DNA of 64,000 bases from Limnanthes douglasii subsp. nivea (lineage: Eukaryota; Streptophyta; Magnoliopsida; Brassicales; Limnanthaceae), in assembly GCA_036936605.1 (NCBI GenBank), contig JAUPFV010000004.1:286916009-286980008 (forward strand). Direction: 5' to 3'. Position 1 is the stretch's first letter. The number at the start of each line of letters is the position of its first letter. The position numbers and the translations under genes were made by a program. Below are positions 20,594-33,393 of this stretch, one piece after another. The notes under the pieces were generated by a model. The model was not told the origin of the DNA, did not search any database, and saw only the letters and a program-made list of their open reading frames with translations.

Positions 20594-23500
20594 ATGTGGT
20601 AGTAAACGGTGATTCATACATGATAAAGGATATTACAACAAAAACATCTCTTCAGTGGTTTGAGGTAACGAATATAACTAGTGGTGCCCTGGTTAAGTTA
20701 ACTAGACTCAAAGAAAAATAAGGAATAGCTCAAACGACTTGGTCATGGTAGCAGAGATGAAGAGTCTGATTGGGATAAGGATAAAAAATAGATACATGGG
20801 ATCTCAGCGTTTTCAGCAACAGTGATAGGACACGAGTGTAGGACACTAATAGAAATATGGAAGGATTATTTGGTTGTGTTTCCACAGTCATGAGACCCTA
20901 GCGCGTGGAAATTTGTCAAGAAAGATAGAGGTCTCATGAGAAGACAGTGGTAAGTCTTTCAAACTTGGAGTTAGGTATACTAAATACATATTCGGAATGA
21001 TATTCATCAGAGTCTCCATACAAGCCTGCTTGGATATGAATGGGAGATTCAAGCATTCCTACGAGCATTCATCAAGACTTTTCTACATGCAAGTTTAAGG
21101 CTTTGCATGTCATTGGTAAAAAACGGGGGAGCGTTGGAGTCAACCTATATAAGAGTAGTATGGATAGATACATGCAACCCGGTAAGATAAGGACCACGTA
21201 AACTGATCGAAGGGGAACTAGTAGGTTGTGTTTCCAGAAAGAGAGCAAATCATAGGAGGTGTTTGAGAGGAATGAAATGATCATATATAAGAGCTCATCA
21301 TTATGCGTAGTGATCTTTCGTCCAAAGTGAGTTTTGCTAGAGGAACTCGATCATTTGCTTTTAAATTTAGAAGTTTTCATGGTATTAATTGTGGCGTTAG
21401 TGAGAAACATGAAGACCTTTATTACAGAGAATAAAATATCACTGTAACTCTTATGAAAGTAGACAAAGTTACCAAAGTCGATTATATTTATAAAATGAAA
21501 TAGAAGGTTATTAATCTGACATGCGTGGCTAAACCCGACAAGGAGATTTTCTCAGGTTGCTGAAAAATAAGCACTCATCACCCTGGTAATGATAACGTGA
21601 GAGTGTATTAGGGTAACTTTTTGAAAATTCTTTCCACAAGCTAACGCATTAAATGAGAAAAGATAAATTTTAGCTTCACACATAAGCAATCATTTATTTG
21701 AGAAATCAATTGGCTTTAAGAGAAGCCCAAAGGATGTCATGAGATTTTTGATACGTAACGGCTTGGGAGGACAAGAATCTCATTTGAAAATTAAGCTTCA
21801 GCTGAAAGATTTCATGGAGGAAAACAAAATTTGAAAATGGTGGTTTTGAAGAAAATATAAAGAGAATATAGAGTGGGGATTCTTAGTTCAAATCAGTTTA
21901 TTTTTATTATATACGATGTTAGATCCTTATTAACAATTATGTTGATCAAATCTATCGATATTAAATGTTAAAGATATCGACCTTATATTCTAATGTTAAG
22001 AATGTTTATAAGTTTTATCTAAATAAATCGTTGTAAAAAAGTAGACTATGGTCATAAACATTTTTGTTTATGCTGAAAATGTCAAAATTTTAAAATATCT
22101 CAAAATTTATTAAAAGCTTTACCGAAAAGTATCAATTATTTTTGAAGTAAAAAATATTATATAAAATTTTGTTAACAACCTCACAATTGTGTTCGTTTTT
22201 AAAAACTAAAGCCCTAAAATCTTTTAAACTTTAAAATAACAAATATGATTTCAATATATTTATATAAATCCGATGTACGATATTGTTCGTTACATCATCC
22301 TCTATATATGTAAGTATTTTGTTTTTGAATTTTTTTGTTTAGGGATTCAAAAATCTATAGCCGGTTTTTCTAAAAATCTATTTTTTAGTTTTTCAAAGTT
22401 TAAATTGCTTAGGTTTCATTCACTAATTCCTTTAAATCGATTTACTGCTAAATACTTATAATTTTTTACGTTGGGATGAATTTGGACAAAGTAAAGTTAG
22501 GGTTCATCGACTATTTTTGTTCTCTACATATATGTGATTTCGACCCATAAGATCAAAACACATATCAGATTTCAGATTTCAATCATTGGGTTAATATTTA
22601 TTTTTGTTGAAATTCAGCTTCTTTTAATCACGCTATTAAATGCCTCAATCTGTTGTACCTTATTTTAATCACATATAATAAAAAGTCATTTTGTAACAAT
22701 AAACATCTCAATTATTTCATCTACGATTTGAGGTGTTATTTTTTTACTAAGATGATTTGTGTTGAATACCATCTCCTGATGTGATGCACTGTAACTTATC
22801 TTTAATGAATAGATCGATGCTGATAAATTGGAGGCTATTCGCCTCCAAGTTGTATCACGGTCTTCTAGCCTTGATGACCAACCCCAAAGGAATAAGTCAA
22901 ACTGTAGTGAGAGAGTGATATACTAACCTTTTTGTAGAGTTTGGGTCTATTACTAGGCTTGGACCATGTATACCAAACGTTGACGAACTAATCTATATTT
23001 TCTCTTTAATTACAATATAAGTTATTTCAATTTAGTTATGTCACATCACATAATTTTTCGCCCTAACACAAGAAAATAAATGTACTTCATAACGATTTTA
23101 AATAAGAAATATATTTCTTTTTTATTATTGATAGAGATTCGAATGCGTAAAATACCTCACCAAGAGAAGACCATAAGTAACTACTTTGGATTCTCTCAGA
23201 ATCTAAATAAGTTCTAATAGAACTTAAGATTCTTCGTCATACAAGAAATCTATCGATACAGGTCTTACCTTGAAATAAATATTTTTTTTGCAAATGGTAG
23301 GAGTTTTGGCTTACCCATTCACAAGCAAGAAAATTGAAACAAAAAGACCTAATTTAGAAGTTGATTTTCCCTCATAAGCATATCTAGTGGATTAATCATC
23401 ATAATGGTGTTTTAGCACCTGTTAAGTCTCATACCTGGCTAAATAACCTTAGCTTAATATAGATATCCTATAAGATCGCTTGACTATGCTACTTATTGTA

Positions 23501-23930
23501 AACTCCTCTTTTCCATAGGTTCATGGTGGCCTCATTGTGTCAGTAAACACAAATAAGACGTATTGTGGTGCAGTAAAGTATTGTAATTTTTCCTAATGCA
23601 AATCTTTCGGTTTTGGTTCGTCTATAATATATGTTTTTGTTGGGTTATTTCCCACATTTTTTGAAAAAAATATTTATCTTTTGTCTATGTTTAACGAAAT
23701 TCAAATTGAATGAACCGATGAGTACCCAGAGCTCATTGCTTATATCTTGTTGTTTAGGCTCCAATCCTCATGTTTGTTAGACTATAGTAATAGTGTTAAA
23801 ACACCTAAGATGGAATGAAGTCGCTCAAAGGCTAATGTAAGCATATATAATTTATTTAATTTTTTTAGGTATCATTACCTTAAGCCCCTTAAACTTTTAT
23901 TTTCTATTGCAAGATTCTTAGATGCCCATC
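20594..23930. other. Unassigned AT-rich intergenic DNA
   Basis: About 3.3 kb with no ORF above roughly 70 codons and no protein match that I recognise on either strand. One notable structure is a perfect 8-bp stem, TTGGAGGC/GCCTCCAA, with a 5-nt loop at 22828-22848. The left part may include more of LINE-1 upstream sequence, but I cannot show it. Confidence 0.5.
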
Positions 23931-23935
23931 GGGTC

Positions 23936-24324
23936 TGATGAGTCCGAATTCTGCATGCTCCCCGGACAAGGACAGTTCGGTCCAATGCCTCCGGACCAGA
24001 CAGATCACTTCGAACACTCAGACCATAAGACTGTTCGAACTATGACAAAAGTACTAAAAAACCTAAACACTTCTTGACTAAGCTACTTGCTCTCTTACTT
24101 AAGAGCTCATGGGTCTTTGAACATGACCCGAAAGCCCATAAGGGCCCAAACATCAGGGTATAAATACCCAACCACCTGCATTAAGTGTGGGTAATGAAAA
24201 TTAACTGCTACCAGCCAGCTTAATTATCTCTCTACTCTCTACTCTAAACACATAACACCTACATACTATAGTAAAACACCAACCAAATTACAAGCCTACC
24301 CTCAGGCAATAATTGTCCACACCA
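23936..24324 (+). repeat. GYP-C 5' LTR (389 bp)
   Basis: It runs TGATGAGTCCGAATTC ... GTCCACACCA. The TATA box TATAAATA is at 24159-24166. It lacks the 20-bp stretch present in the 3' LTR between two copies of CATGACCCG, as expected for slippage or recombination between short direct repeats. Confidence 0.94.
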
Positions 24325-24327
24325 AAT

Positions 24328-24345
24328 TGACGACCACAGTTGGAG
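24328..24345 (+). other. GYP-C primer binding site (one base off)
   Basis: TGACGACCACAGTTGGAG starts three bases after the LTR. The GYP-D site has TGGCGACCACAG, so the GYP-C site carries a G-to-A change at the third base. Ogre-type Tat elements use a tRNA-Arg primer with a TGGCGAC start; that is the likely primer, by inference. Confidence 0.6.
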
Positions 24346-24396
24346 CAGAAGGTGCCTGAATCAAGCATTCAAAACCAGCTAAGAAAATCTGTCCGA

Positions 24397-26190
24397 ATGA
24401 ATCCGGATAACCCAGAAGTACCACCAGCTCTGCTCGAAGTGGTGGGAGAGAACGATGAGTACACTATCGAAGAGCGTGATAGGCTAAAGGGTGAAATAGA
24501 AGCTCTGAGGGCCGAAAAGGCTAAGATGGGCCTGATAGAAAAGTCCAAAGCATCAGCTGCTCATCGCACCGATAACCCCAGAGAGCATGAGTCTTCAAAG
24601 ACTTATGTGAGCACCAAAAAGACTCATGCCAGTTCCAAAAGGTCTCACCGGTCTAAGCCAGTGGAGAGTTCTGACTCAAGCTCAGAATCTTCTGATAGCT
24701 CTTCGGACAGTGAGGGAGTTGAAAAATCCTTATCCTCTAGCAGCGATGAGGGTCGAACTAGAAAGAAGCAAAATCAGATTAAAAAATATTCAAGAAAAAG
24801 GGATAGACAAGGAAAGATGAAGAGGCATATTGGTAAAGGATCATCTCATAGCCGGAAGCATGTGGACCGGATGCTGATGGATCCCTTCGCTTTTCATGAT
24901 GAACCAGGTATCTTTGCAACTCCCAATGAGGGTACCGTGTTCAGTCGTGGAAGGAATTGGAGGCAATCTCCATTATCTTCTAAAATTCTGTCCGGAAACC
25001 TCCCCAAGAGGTTTGACGGCACCAAAATAAAGAAGTACGATGGCAGTACTGATCCGGACAACCATCTGGAGCAATTTTAAAACTTCATGATGAACTTTGA
25101 TGACGATGATAAGCTACTTTGTAGGGCATTCTCCCAATCATTTACGGGGAGTGCTCTAAAATGGTACAACAGCCTACCTCAGGGTTGTATTAAATATTTC
25201 GATACTTTTTGGGTAGCCTTTCGAAGGAAATTTGTAGGGAGTAAAGAGCTAAAGGGCAATGGAGACAAAATAATCCATTGTACCCAGGAGCCAAATGAGT
25301 CCTTGAAAGAATATATAAGCTGTTTTGTGAACACCAAGAATGGGTTGGCTGATTGCTTCGAACAGGTAGCAATAGCATCCCTAAGACAGGGTTTGAAACC
25401 AGGCAATCTAGTTGATTCAGTGACCAGAAAGAAAGCCATGACATGGGGAGGGTTGCTGAATCAGGTTGGAAAATAAATAAACGTTGATGAAACAAAGAAA
25501 ACTAGGGTGCACAGGCAGGTGAGGTCTACCCCAGTGGCACCAAATCCCAATCAGAATCAGTCCGGAAATAAAGCAAGAGAGACCGGACAGGGGCATGGCA
25601 GGCCAAAAGCTCAGTCTCAGCCAGCTGCTTCTGCTCAAAGTCAGCAATCCAGAAACAAGAGAGGGCCATGGGTGCAACCGGAGTGGTTGGCAGAGTTGAA
25701 AGAAAGTGTGGCCACTATTTTTGATAAAACAAAGGAAGAGGTGCATTACCGGATTCCGGCTACACTGCAGTCTCCCAGAGAGCATCGTAATAACTCTTTT
25801 TGCAAGTATCACAATGATATTGGTCATACCACTGATGACTGCATAGCATTGAAACAAGAACTTCAGAACTTGATTGAGAGGGGAAAGCTGGGGGCTTACG
25901 TGAAAAGAAGAGGGGGTAACAGGCCTGATAACACTCACCGGGTTGGTCCAAGTAATGCTGCTCCGAAGGGAGCCCTGGTTATAATTGAAAGGTTTGACGT
26001 GGAATCTGAGTACTTGGATCCAGATCCAACTCGAAACAGAGTGGGTACAATTGAAGAATGTTCTAGGTCGGTCTCCGGACTCATTAAGTTTTTTGAGTCA
26101 CTTACAATTTTCGGAGGGGACACTATGACAGCTCCTACTGCTTCTTCGAGGAAGAGGCACGTGCATACTTTAGCCTCCCAGCTAGAAGGA
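24397..26190 (+). pseudogene. GYP-C gag
   Basis: The likely ATG is at 24397 (MNPDNPEVPPALLEVVGEND), matching the GYP-D start at 36327. The upstream in-frame extension from 24340 has no ATG. The N-terminus has a short charged helix and a long Ser/Lys/Arg-rich stretch. The gag core begins 'NFDDDDKLLCRAFSQSF' (25087-25476). A Gln/Asn-rich linker and a C-x2-H-x4-H-x4-C knuckle (FCKYHNDIGHTTDDC, about 25798) follow. Two in-frame TAA codons (25078-25080, 25474-25476) interrupt an otherwise single frame. GYP-D does not share them, so they are lesions of this copy. Confidence 0.87.
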
Positions 26191-26719
26191 GGCATGACTT
26201 CCTATCAGTCACCAAACTCATTCCCCTTCATTGTTTTCGATGAAGATGATTTAAGAAATATTGATGGCCCTCATGAGGATGCTGTTGTCATAGGAGCATC
26301 TATTGGGGGCAACGACATAAGACGAATTTTGGTGGATACTGGAAGCTCAGCCAATATCCTTTTCCTAGCCACATACAAGAGAATGAAAAATCCAGTTGTA
26401 ATTCAGAGTTCGGACAGATCAATTGTGGGCTTTACAGGCAGCTCAGCAGATGTGATCGGTGAGTTCGAAGAAGAAGTTCTATTGGGCAAGGGCCCTTTCA
26501 AGAAAATGGTTAGAATACTCTTTATTGTGGTGGATTGTCCCACTTGCTATAATGCTATTCTAGGGAGGTCTTGGCTCTCTAGGATGCATGCAATGCTTAA
26601 AGTATGCTGTTCAGGGACAGGTTGGAGTCGTTCGGAACAGCCAAAAGATTGCAAGAGAATGTTATGCCACCGCCCTGGATCCTCGAACGCTGGGGGCAGT
26701 CCGTATTAACGAGCAATAG
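26191..26719 (+). pseudogene. GYP-C aspartic protease
   Basis: The active site D-T-G is intact ('RRILVDTGSSANILFLATY', about 26320-26370). It continues in the gag frame to 26590, where about 20 nt are missing after 'SRMHA' compared with GYP-A, shifting the frame. In the original frame the segment ends at CAA TAG CAA TTT, with the conserved UAG at 26717-26719. Confidence 0.85.
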
Positions 26720-27714
26720 CAATTTGAGGGCCTTTCTGGGGGTGAGGGTGAAATTGATGACCCCAGAGAAGCCCATGGAGTATTGATACCAGCCGAAGAG
26801 GTAGAAACACACTGTCTGGAAAATGAAATGTTAAAGTTTTTGAAGAACCATCAGCACGGTTTTTCTTGGTGCAATGCTGATGTTACTAGGGTTCCATCAG
26901 AAGTGATATCACATCACCTATCTGTCCGGAGAGACGTAGCACCGTGTTTCAAAAAAGAAGAGCTTTTTCTAAAGAGAAGGTTGATGCCCTTATGCAAGAA
27001 GTTGACAAGCTCACAAAGATGGGGCACATCAAGGAATCTCAATATCCTTTGTGGACTGCCAATCCGGTTCTGGTAAAAAAGAAAAATGACAAGTGGCGCA
27101 TGTGCATTGACTTCACAGATCTCAATAGAGCTTGCCCAAAAGATTTGTATTCAGTTCCCCGGATTGATCAGTTAGTAGACTCTACCTCTGGGAACAAGCT
27201 GCTTTCCTTTATGGATGCCTTCTCCGGATACAATCAGATTCAAGTAGATCCAAAGGATCAAGAGCATACCACATTTGTCACTGACAGAGGTCTTCATTGC
27301 TACAAAGTAATGTCATTTGGTTTGAAAAATGCTGGGGCTACTTATCATAGATTAATCAACAAGGCATTTGCTGATCAAATTGGAAGAAATATGAAAGTAT
27401 ACATTAATGACATGATGGTGAAGAGTGTGGATGAGCAGTTGCACTTGTCCGATCTCCAAGAAACTTTTGCCAACTTGGTAAAAGTGAATTTGAAATTAAA
27501 CCCAGAAAAGTGTGTGTTCGGAGTGCAGTCCGGGAAGTTTCTGGGTTATATTATAAGTGAGCATGGGATACAACCCGACCCGGACCAGCTTAATGCCCTA
27601 TTTCAGATGGAACCTCCTCGAAACATTAAAGAAGTACAACGGTTAACGGGGAGATTAGCTGCATTAAACAGATTTATCTCAAGATCTTCGGACAGGTGTG
27701 CCCCTTTCTTTTAA
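26720..27714 (+). pseudogene. GYP-C reverse transcriptase, YIDD changed to YIND
   Basis: The finger and palm blocks are well kept (MCIDFTDLNRACPKDLY, 'LLSFMDAFSGYNQIQV', 'SFGLKNAGATYHRLINKAF'). The catalytic box reads Y-I-N-D (27401-27412), so one of the two catalytic aspartates is Asn. About 45 nt are deleted near 26820 and one frameshift lies near 26945. The open segment 26944-27714 ends at a TAA that replaces a Gln codon; GYP-D has a TAA at the same codon, whereas GYP-A has CAA. Confidence 0.88.
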
Positions 27715-28700
27715 ACCTTGAAGGGTGCAAAGGGATTCAATCGGACTCCACAGTGTGATGAGGCTTTCAATGAGATCAAAAAGCACCTGTCCTCCCCCAA
27801 AACTTTGTTTAAGCCAGTTGATGGGGAGACACTCTTCGTATATTTGGCAGTTTCAAGTTGTGCCATTAGTGCTGTGTTGGTAAGAGAGGTCGATGGACAT
27901 CCCCATCCAGTGTACTACATCAGCAAAAGTTTGATAGATGCAGAAAGGCGTTACTTGAAGCTCGAAAAGTTAGCATTGGCCCTGGTGATAGCTGCCAGGA
28001 AGATGAGGCCTTATTTCCAGGCTCATCCCATCATCGTCCGGACTTCTTTTCCCCTGAAGAATGTCCTCCAAAAGGCAGACATTTCAAGCATGATGACTAA
28101 GTGGTCAGTAGAATTAGGGGACTTCGACATAGATTTTTCTCCCCGAACATCAGTCAAGGCCCAAGATGTGGCAGACTTTTTGGTTGAATTCCACTCCGAT
28201 AGGGATTCAGAGCAAACTACTGATATAAAAGATAAAAAGGTATGGGTCGTCCGAACAGATGGTGGGTCTAGCACTATGGGGTGTGGTGCAGGGGTGTGTT
28301 TGACTTCCCCGTATGGAAACAGAATGTACCAGGCTATTTGTTTTGCTTTCAGGGCATCTAATAATGAGTCCGAATACGAAGCAGCTATAGCTGGTTTAAA
28401 GTTAGCCTACATTTGTAGGGCTAAGATGATCAAGCTACTAAGTGACTCCCAGCTTCTTATCCACCATGCCCAAGGCCAATCTGAGGATAAGAAGGAGCAG
28501 CTTATGAAATACTTACTCCTCCTTAATAATGAAGCACTCAAGTTTAAAAGTGTTATTTATGAGCACATTCCCCGGGCAGAAAATGAGCTAGCAGACTCAT
28601 TAGCAACCATAGCATATACGGAGTCGTATCCATGGATCCATGTGCTAGAAAGCCCCTCCAAGGGTAAAGAAGAGGAAATTTTTGAAGTACAAGAGAAACG
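27715..28700 (+). pseudogene. GYP-C RNase H plus archaeal-type RNase H
   Basis: One long open segment (27718-28926) carries both domains. The gypsy RNase H (27800-28170) has 'FVYLAVSSCAISAVLVRE' and 'YYISKSLIDAERRYLKLEKL'. The second RNase H (28245-28640) has D (RTDGGSS), E (NNESEYEA), D (LSDSQLLIHH) and D (ENELADSLA). Both look full length here, and this is the best place in the window to see the dual RNase H arrangement. Confidence 0.9.
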
Positions 28701-28859
28701 ACCTCAAGACTGGAGGTTTCCTCTCCTGCAATATCTCTCCGATGGTGTTGTGCCTCCGAATAAGTCACTAGCCAGAACTTTGAAACACAAGGCTCGTGGT
28801 TTTATCATATTGAGAGACGTGTTGTACAAGAAATCTTACAGTAAACCTCTCCTGCGCTG

Positions 28860-29946
28860 TTTGGGGGATGAAGAGTCTCAAGTAGTCCTCTCCGAATTAC
28901 ATGATGGTGAGGGATCAACCCATTAGGGGTTTAGAGCCTTAACAAGAAGAGTTTTACTCTCCGGTTACCATTGGTCATCAATCATGAAAGATGTTAAGGA
29001 ATTGGTAAGAAGGTGTGACCCATGCTAGAGGTATAACAATGAGATTCATGTCCCAACTATTCATTTGGAATCAATTTCTGAGCCTATTCCTTTTGCTCGA
29101 TGGGGGTTGGATTTAGTAGGACCTCTCCCTGTGGCGTCCGGAGGACGCAAAACTACAATTGTGGCCATAGACTACTTCTCGAAGTGGATTGAAGCAGCCC
29201 CTCTAGCAGGGACAACATCAAAAGCTGTTATAAAGTTCATTTTATCCAACATCTGTTGCAGATTTGGTGTCCCACAAAAGATAACAACAGACAATGGGCC
29301 ACAGTTCGACAATAGGGAAATGGAGAGCTTCTGTGCCTCAAGGGGTATACAACATTGTTTTTCTTCACCTTTCCACCCACAAGCAAATGGGCAAGTTGAA
29401 GTGGCTAATAGGACTATACTGTCCGGTTTAAAGAAGAATTTGGAAGGGGCTGCTGAGAAGTGGCCTAGTTATCTACAAGAGGTCTTGTGGGCCTACCGGA
29501 CAACACCTGGGGCTGCAACACAAGAGTCACCCTTTGCTTTGGTCTATGGGATGGATGCAGTAGCTCACATAGAAGCAACTCTCCCCTCCTTTTGTGTTCA
29601 CAACTTCTCCGAACACGCTAACGAGGTGGCAATCAGAAGTCAACTTGATCTGATAGAAGAAAAACGAGTTAAAGCTCACCTTAGAGTTGCACACTATCAG
29701 GGTTTGATGAGAAGCATGTTTGCTTCCAAAGTTAAAAGAAGAGATTTCCAACCAGGGGACAAGGTATTAAGGAAAGTCTTCTTACACACTAAAGAAAAGC
29801 TGTTCGGAAAGTTGGCCCCAACTTGGGAAGGTCCTTACATAGTTGTTGAAAGAATTAAACCTGGAACATATTGGTTGGAAGACAAAGATGGAAGGGTTTT
29901 GACTCATCCTTGGAATATTGAGCATCTCCGGATGTACTTGGAGTAG
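28860..29946 (+). pseudogene. GYP-C integrase
   Basis: The zinc-binding part contains two stops: TAG at 28924-28926 (a Cys codon lost) and TAG at about 29026 in CDPC-Q-RY. The core and C-terminal domain are open from 29065 to 29946, with D (LDLVGPLP), D (TDNGPQFD) and E (ANGQVEVANRT). The ending 'HPWNIEHLRMYLE' is shared with GYP-A. Confidence 0.9.
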
Positions 29947-30432
29947 CATTTGTGTAAATATTTACTTGTTTAAAATATCCATGTAAATATTTGGGGGCAT
30001 ACTATTTCCTCCCTGGTGGCACGGGGAGGTTTTAATGAGGTTTCCGGGCTTTTGAATGAAATTTGATGCCTTCTTAAAAAAATTTCAAAGTGTTTTAAGT
30101 TTTGTCTTTTGTCACACTATCCGGATTGAAATAACTAAGGGCTATTTAAACTCTAGCCAGAGAACTTAAACACTCTCACTATGAAATAATTAAAGGTTAT
30201 TTAAACTCTAGCCATCGAAATTGGAACAAACGATGAAAGAAGATGAGATTTGTGCAAAACAGAAACATTCATTGAAATAACTTAAAGTGCCTTGGCCTTC
30301 CAAGGACTTTTGAATAGTCGAAGTAAGAACAAAAAACCTATTCGGTCAGATACCGGACACAATTACAAAAAGAATGCCTTGGCCTTCCAAGGACTTTAGT
30401 TTGAATAAAAAGTAAACAAAGTAAATCATAAG
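29947..30432. other. GYP-C spacer between convergent genes
   Basis: Noncoding. It contains the GGTTTTAATGAGG block (30029), repeated 'AATAACTAAGGGCTATTTAAAC'-like segments (30130 and 30185), and two direct copies of GCCTTGGCCTTCCAAGGACTTT (30289-30310 and 30376-30398), each with a CCTTGG/CCAAGG hairpin. Confidence 0.7.
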
Positions 30433-33393
30433 TTAAGGTTGAGCCTTTGAAGATGGCTCACCTTCATCTACCTTCTTTCCCTTAGGATCGTCTTTCTCTT
30501 CGCCAATTTTCTCCCCGGAGTGTTCTTCATCATCTGAGGAATCACTAGAGTAGCCATACCTATCGCCTTCGGCCATCGTGTGGTAGGGGAGGTCTTCAGG
30601 CTCAACATGAAGCCATAAGTCCCCTAGGTTCTTCTTTGGAAACTTTTCATGGAAGAGTAGAACCATGTCAGACCTCACCTTGGCAAGCAGTTGCTTTTCG
30701 CTTTTGATCATCTGGTTGGCATAAGCATCGATCTTGGCTTGGATCTTGGCCTCCTGCTCCTGTAGCAAAGTGGTTTTCTCCTCAGCAGCCTTAGACACTG
30801 TATTCTCAAGAGCGATTTTGTCATTTGTCAGGTTGGTGATGATTTGATCCTTGGCTTTGGATTCTCCCTTTGAGGTGTTAAAGTCTTTCTCCAGACCGGA
30901 CAGCTTCTCCTGGAGATCTCTAATGGTTTCCTCTAAAGTGGCGACTTTTGTGGTGCTTGCCTTCTGGTTTCTCTTCAACTCCTCTTTTTCTTCCTTTAAC
31001 ATGTCAGCATTGGAAGTGGCAGTGCGAAGGTCGTCGGACAGCTTCTCTTTGTCAGACTTGAGATCTTTGATGATATCAGCCTGGCTCCGAACTTGTCTCT
31101 CCAACGCAAGTACAGGCTGCACATTGCTTAACAAGGAGTGGGCTATAGCATCCCTTTCACTAGAAACACTAAAAGTCTTACCATTAAAAGTGACCGTGTT
31201 GGAGGTGCTTGGAGGAAGGTAAGGCCCGGCAAAGTCATCTCTGGGGAGATTGAGGAAGTATTCACCAAGCTCACCAAGGCCGGTGATGTCTACTCCATCG
31301 ATGTTGATATCTCCCCCCTCAACCTCATCAGTATGAAAGTCGCCCGGAATCTCCTCGGCATGCGTTGGGTCAGTAGGGTCAGCATGGACATAAGGCTCCG
31401 GAGCCCGGAGAGAAAGCTCGTCTCCCTTACACGTTTTCTTCTTCTTGGCCTCCCGGTCTGTGCCTTCGCTTCCTTGTTTACGATTCCTCTTAGAATCCCT
31501 TGGAGGTTTTGGGAGGTTCGCTTCTTGTTTCTCAGTCTCTTGCTCTACCACTTCCAGGAGAGCAGCATCAATTTGGCTCTGGGCGGGCCCCTCCGGATCT
31601 GTTGGAGCATCCTTCTCTGCATCAGGAGGGTTAGCATCACCCACCACCTTTTTGCCCTTCTTCTTCTTGCCTTTCATCTTGCTCGGGGCTTTGGCCCGGC
31701 CTGGCAGGAAGAGTGTCCCATCTGGTTCATGGGTCCTCTTAAGCACAACGTCCGGAGGAGGCTGGGTGGTGAGCTCCTCCCAAGTCAAGTCTCTCCGACC
31801 CGTGGTGTTCCACAGGTGCGACCTTGCCAAGTTGCTACTGGTGAAAGCAGCGTGGAATCGGTTCCCCCATTTCTCAGCAGCCCAGGCATTAATCTTGCCA
31901 CAAGTAACCTGCCCGGCTTTCTGATAGTCACTGAACTCCTTGGGCAGTACTTCTAAGACAAAAGTAAGACAAATTAGTATAAACTAAGTCTAAAAAGAGA
32001 AGAGAGACAAAAATATAAAGGCAAGATACTTACGGTCACTCCTCCATCTGCTTCTGAGGAGGCTTGGGTTCTCTTTGGATTTTATCTTCCTGCCGTTCTC
32101 CCAGGCACCACTAACAAATAGGAACTGAGTCATCCAGTTCCTCTCCGCCTCCAGCAGATCATCCACAGCCTTGAAGTCATCCCCCATATTGAAATGGTAA
32201 AAGGGGATGTGGTGGTTTCTGCACAGGCTGGCCATTGCAGCAAACTCCTCCATTTGCAGAGGGATCCCGGATAGCCTTGATGCCATGATACATGACATAA
32301 AGGTATACCAAGCTTTGGGGCTCAGCTAGCTCGGACAGAGTTTGATCAAATGGAAATATCTGACAATCTTTGGGTCTAATGGGTAACCTGAGCCCCCAGT
32401 TGAATAACTCCGTGAATATGACCACTTCGCTTAACTTGCAATCCATATGAGTCTCCAGGTGTATAGGAATCCTGATCTTTACGTTTTCTGGTATGCCCCA
32501 CTTCGTACGCATCCTGCCCAGCTCAGCAGTATGGATGAATGCGTAGTTGATTTTTTGTAAGGAGAGGAGGTAATTAACGCTGACCTTGTGAAAACAAGGC
32601 CCCACTTTTCCTTCTAGGCTCTCTGCAGATCCGAATGCCTCAAGTACAATTTCTCCTTGCCTTTATCCTTCTTGGCAACTATCTCTTTGCTGGTCTGACC
32701 GGAGGGCTCAGACTCAAATGGGGCCTCTTCAACAGAGTCCTCCATCACTTCATCCATAATTGTTGAAGGGATTTCAGCAGCTGTAGTGGGGGGGAGGGTT
32801 CAAACTTGACTCAGCCTTGTCTCCGGACTAATGGGCCTCAGTGCCCCTTTGATTTCTGCTCTCCGGTAGAGTGTCTGGAACAGAAGTTTCTTGTTGAAGA
32901 TTTGGATTGGAGCCCTCCGGTCCGGACAGCCTGTCCTTGGGGGCTCTAATAGGCACCTCTGATCCGGTGCTGCTGTCTTTTGCCCCCGACCTTGAGGGAG
33001 TATTTTTAGACCCTTGGCCTTTAACCAACCGGCCTTTCCTCCTATCCACTAACTTTTCAGGAGATTGTTTCGTATCTGATCCCATTGCAATGAAGGGAGA
33101 GGGCTTTTTTAGGCTAGTGGATGTAACTCTTGGCTCGACAGCAGGCTCCGATTCCTGAACTGATGAACCAGAGATTATGGGGGAGAGGTTGTTTGAAATA
33201 GTTTTCTAGGCTTAGTGCCTTTGGAAGAAGAAGAGCCTCGGTCTGACTCGGTAGCAGAGGTGATCGGTCTATCAACAGGCGAGGTGGGTAACCCTGCTGC
33301 GATCCGTCTTTCTCTTTCGACTTTTTGAGCCTTCTCTAACTCAGAAAGATTGAGCCACCCGCCTTTGACAAGAGCGTTCCTCGCTGTAAACAT
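30433..33393 (-). pseudogene. GYP-C antisense gene (Transposase_28-like, coiled coil)
   Basis: Exon 1 (33393 to 32034) starts MFTARNALVKGGWLNLSELE and includes the conserved 'LFNWGLRLP...' and 'SCIMASRLSGIPLQMEEF' blocks. It is split by frameshifts near 33195, 32800 and 32330. Exon 2 (31952 to 30433, about 500 codons) is fully open. It runs from 'WAAEKWGNRFH' through a Lys-rich patch (MKGKKKKGKK), acidic stretches and a coiled coil ('DIIKDLKSDKEKLSDDLRTA' and onward) to an acidic tail ending GEPSSKAQP. The intact second exon suggests recent selection or youth. The domain call to PF04195 is by pattern only. Confidence 0.78.
31953..32033 (-). other. Inferred intron in GYP-C antisense gene (81 bp)
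   Basis: On the minus strand the donor is C/GTAAGT and the acceptor CTTAG/AA. Joining gives W-R-S-D-Q-V-L-P-K in frame and opens directly into exon 2. Same length and codon position as in GYP-A. Confidence 0.8.

Noticed and set aside
25417..25938. 173-codon minus-strand ORF
   Set aside because: A shadow of GYP-C gag; no counterpart in GYP-D.
31138..31956. 272-codon plus-strand ORF
   Set aside because: It lies opposite the fully open exon 2 of the GYP-C antisense gene, which has coiled-coil and domain conservation across copies; the plus-strand frame has none.
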